Positions 6,651 to 7,602 of a stretch of DNA of 7,602 nucleotides are shown here, in pieces. Numbering within the stretch: the stretch's first letter is position 1; every line of letters starts with the position of its first letter. A model generated the notes under the pieces. The model worked only from the letters and a program-made list of their open reading frames with translations. It made no database searches and was not told where the DNA came from. The DNA is from Candidatus Tepidiaquacellales bacterium UBA6667 (lineage in GTDB: Bacteria; Bacteroidota; Ignavibacteria; Tepidaquicellales; Tepidaquicellaceae). The stretch covers positions 92,272 through 99,873 of the forward strand of contig DKKL01000031.1 of NCBI GenBank assembly GCA_002455255.1. Reading direction: 5' to 3'. The position numbers and the translations under genes are program-made.

Positions 6651-7163
6651 TTATAAGATTTTAATCAGCAAGATTACGATAATAAGAACCAGAATAATAG
6701 TAATCAGAGTGTAATGACTAAAATCAAAAGCATTCTCCATAACTTTTACTTCTTTTTCAAAAGAGCGTTTTGAACTATTATATTTTATATCAGTAACAAC
6801 GAACATATCAGGATCGGTATCGCCATCATTATCAGCAAAAAAAACAGGCATTGGTATTGATTTAATCACAGAAGAAAGATTTTCTTTAAATAATTTAAAA
6901 TTATTTTTATCAAAAACAGGGTTTTCGTTGTTACCTAAATTATAGTATGCTTTGATTTCCCCATTATCTTCGAAATTTAGAATATCAAAATAACCGTCTC
7001 CATTTTCATCAGCGATAATAGGGTTTTTAATTTTTAAATCATTAAAAATAAATTTATCGCTAATATCAGAGATTTCATCTTTAGTCCAGACTTTTTTAAT
7101 ATCATCAGACTTTGCAAAGCCGGAAAAAATAAATACTAAAACAAATAATATTAAAGTTTTCAT
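6651..7163 (-). CDS. Exported, C-terminally membrane-anchored FG-GAP/VCBS-like protein
   Basis: I do not recognise a named gene. The 170-residue product begins with a Sec signal peptide (K2, core at 4-16, likely cleavage near AKS at 17-19). It then has an extracytoplasmic part with two short units of FG-GAP/VCBS type: NPIIADENGDGYFDIL (47-62) and MPVFFADNDGDTDPDMFVV (105-123). Each holds an aspartate-rich loop (DENGDGYFD at 52-60, DNDGDTDPD at 111-119) that resembles the calcium loop of beta-propeller blades. A YNLGNNENPVF stretch (74-84) joins the two, as in VCBS domains. Residues 152-170 form a strongly hydrophobic segment ending in LLIKIL, so the protein is probably held in the membrane by its C terminus. 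Two units are too few for a closed propeller, so it may oligomerise, be a remnant of a larger protein, or simply bind calcium. It converges with ddl with no spacer. Confidence 0.8.
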   Translation of the reverse strand: MKTLILFVLVFIFSGFAKSDDIKKVWTKDEISDISDKFIFNDLKIKNPIIADENGDGYFDILNFEDNGEIKAYYNLGNNENPVFDKNNFKLFKENLSSVIKSIPMPVFFADNDGDTDPDMFVVTDIKYNSSKRSFEKEVKVMENAFDFSHYTLITIILVLIIVILLIKIL

Positions 7164-7275
7164 ATTTTTATTATATTTAAATTAAGTAAATTTAAATTCT
7201 ACAGGATTATTTCTAAAGTTAAAAAATTTTATTTATTTTAGAATATGCTTTGTATAAAAAAATTAATTATATAAA
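7164..7275. promoter_or_regulatory. Divergent AT-rich intergenic region with a repeated ATTTAAATT
   Basis: These 112 nt separate two divergent genes and must hold both start regions. The 9-mer ATTTAAATT occurs at 7175-7183 and again at 7190-7198, same orientation, 15 nt apart. Its 8-nt core ATTTAAAT is self-complementary, so the pair could be a tandem operator 12-35 nt before the leftward gene. TATGCTTTG (7244-7252) looks like the Bacteroidota -7 element TAnnTTTG but has one extra base, and no matching TTG lies upstream. In such A/T-rich DNA both could be chance. Confidence 0.25.
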
Positions 7276-7602
7276 ATGAAAAATATCAAACACGATAAAA
7301 CTTATCTGATTCATTTAAAAGAGTTTTTGTTTTATGGTTTTTTACTTGTATTGATACACATATTAGTTGGAATTTTTGGTTATTATTATTTTGCTGAATT
7401 ATCTTTAATTGATTCATTTTTAAATGCGAGTATGATTATAGGCGGAATGGGACAGATAAGTGAATTAAAAACAGATGGTGCAAAATTATTTGCGGCAATA
7501 TATGCATTATTCAGCGGATTAATTTTCTTTACAATTATGACGGTATTGATAACACCTATATTGAGGGATTCTTTAAGTAAATTAGATAATAAAAACAGCC
7601 GG
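7276..7602 (+). CDS. Potassium-channel-like small membrane protein with degenerate filter (3' end outside window)
   Basis: An open frame from the ATG at 7276 reaches the window end without a stop (109 residues seen). It has a basic N terminus, a first membrane helix at about 17-38, a short re-entrant-like segment SLIDSFLNASMIIGGMG (43-59), a polar stretch with KTDGAKLF (65-72), and a second helix at about 70-95 (FAAIYALFSGLIFFTIMTVL, within 72-91), then a charged tail. This TM-pore-TM layout, with LFAAIYALFSG after the loop, is that of the two-helix ion-channel (Ion_trans_2) fold. Where potassium channels have TVGYGD, this protein reads IGGMGQ. I recall similar bacterial hypothetical proteins with a GGMGP-type loop, so this is probably a conserved family, not a mutated copy. 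Potassium selectivity is unlikely. From remembered relatives, the stop should be close to the window end. No Shine-Dalgarno sequence is visible. Confidence 0.75.
   Translation, partial: MKNIKHDKTYLIHLKEFLFYGFLLVLIHILVGIFGYYYFAELSLIDSFLNASMIIGGMGQISELKTDGAKLFAAIYALFSGLIFFTIMTVLITPILRDSLSKLDNKNSR

Noticed and set aside
1..7602. CRISPR array, insertion sequence, tRNA/rRNA or phage segment
   Set aside because: I saw no regularly spaced repeats, transposase or integrase motifs, terminal inverted repeats, or cloverleaf/rRNA landmarks. Base composition looks even across the window.
7276..7602. A frameshifted or broken true potassium channel
   Set aside because: The frame is intact, both helices are well formed, and the GGMG loop fits a remembered family, so decay is not needed to explain the missing TVGYG.

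Overview
This is an AT-rich chromosomal window (roughly 30% GC by eye) with eight complete genes and one gene running off the right edge. The gene set suggests a Gram-negative bacterium of the Bacteroidota/Ignavibacteria/Chlorobi (FCB) assemblage. The reasons are low GC, the near absence of Shine-Dalgarno sequences before the starts, exported proteins with Sec signals, a short Bacteroidota-type homogentisate dioxygenase, and a secreted TPR protein. This placement is inference from sequence character only. The organism makes peptidoglycan (Ddl) and, if HmgA is active, can use oxygen.

Layout. Positions 92-3953 (+) hold a tight three-gene run: an exported TPR protein, thioredoxin reductase (trxB) and homogentisate 1,2-dioxygenase (hmgA), with gaps of 27 and 16 nt. 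The run is closed by a strong intrinsic terminator at 3960-3984. Positions 3983-5488 (-) hold a converging run read from right to left: a DUF2165 membrane protein, a DUF486/DMT_6 membrane protein and leucyl/phenylalanyl-tRNA-protein transferase (aat). The last two overlap by 4 nt (ATGA). Positions 5547-6650 (+) hold D-alanine-D-alanine ligase (ddl), which has no usable ATG and must start at a TTG. Positions 6651-7163 (-) hold a small exported, tail-anchored protein with two calcium-loop (FG-GAP/VCBS-like) motifs, whose stop codon abuts that of ddl. From 7276 to the window end (+) is a small two-helix membrane protein shaped like a potassium-channel pore, but with the signature filter replaced by GGMG.

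How the genes work together. They look like housekeeping and metabolic genes packed for compactness, not one pathway. TrxB supplies reduced thioredoxin, HmgA opens the homogentisate ring in tyrosine/phenylalanine breakdown, Aat tags proteins for the N-degron pathway, and Ddl makes the peptidoglycan dipeptide. I see no CRISPR array, mobile element, tRNA or rRNA, and no convincing new multi-gene system. The items most worth a second look are the channel-like protein with a degenerate filter, the tail-anchored calcium-loop protein, the non-ATG ddl start, and the repeats upstream of the first gene.
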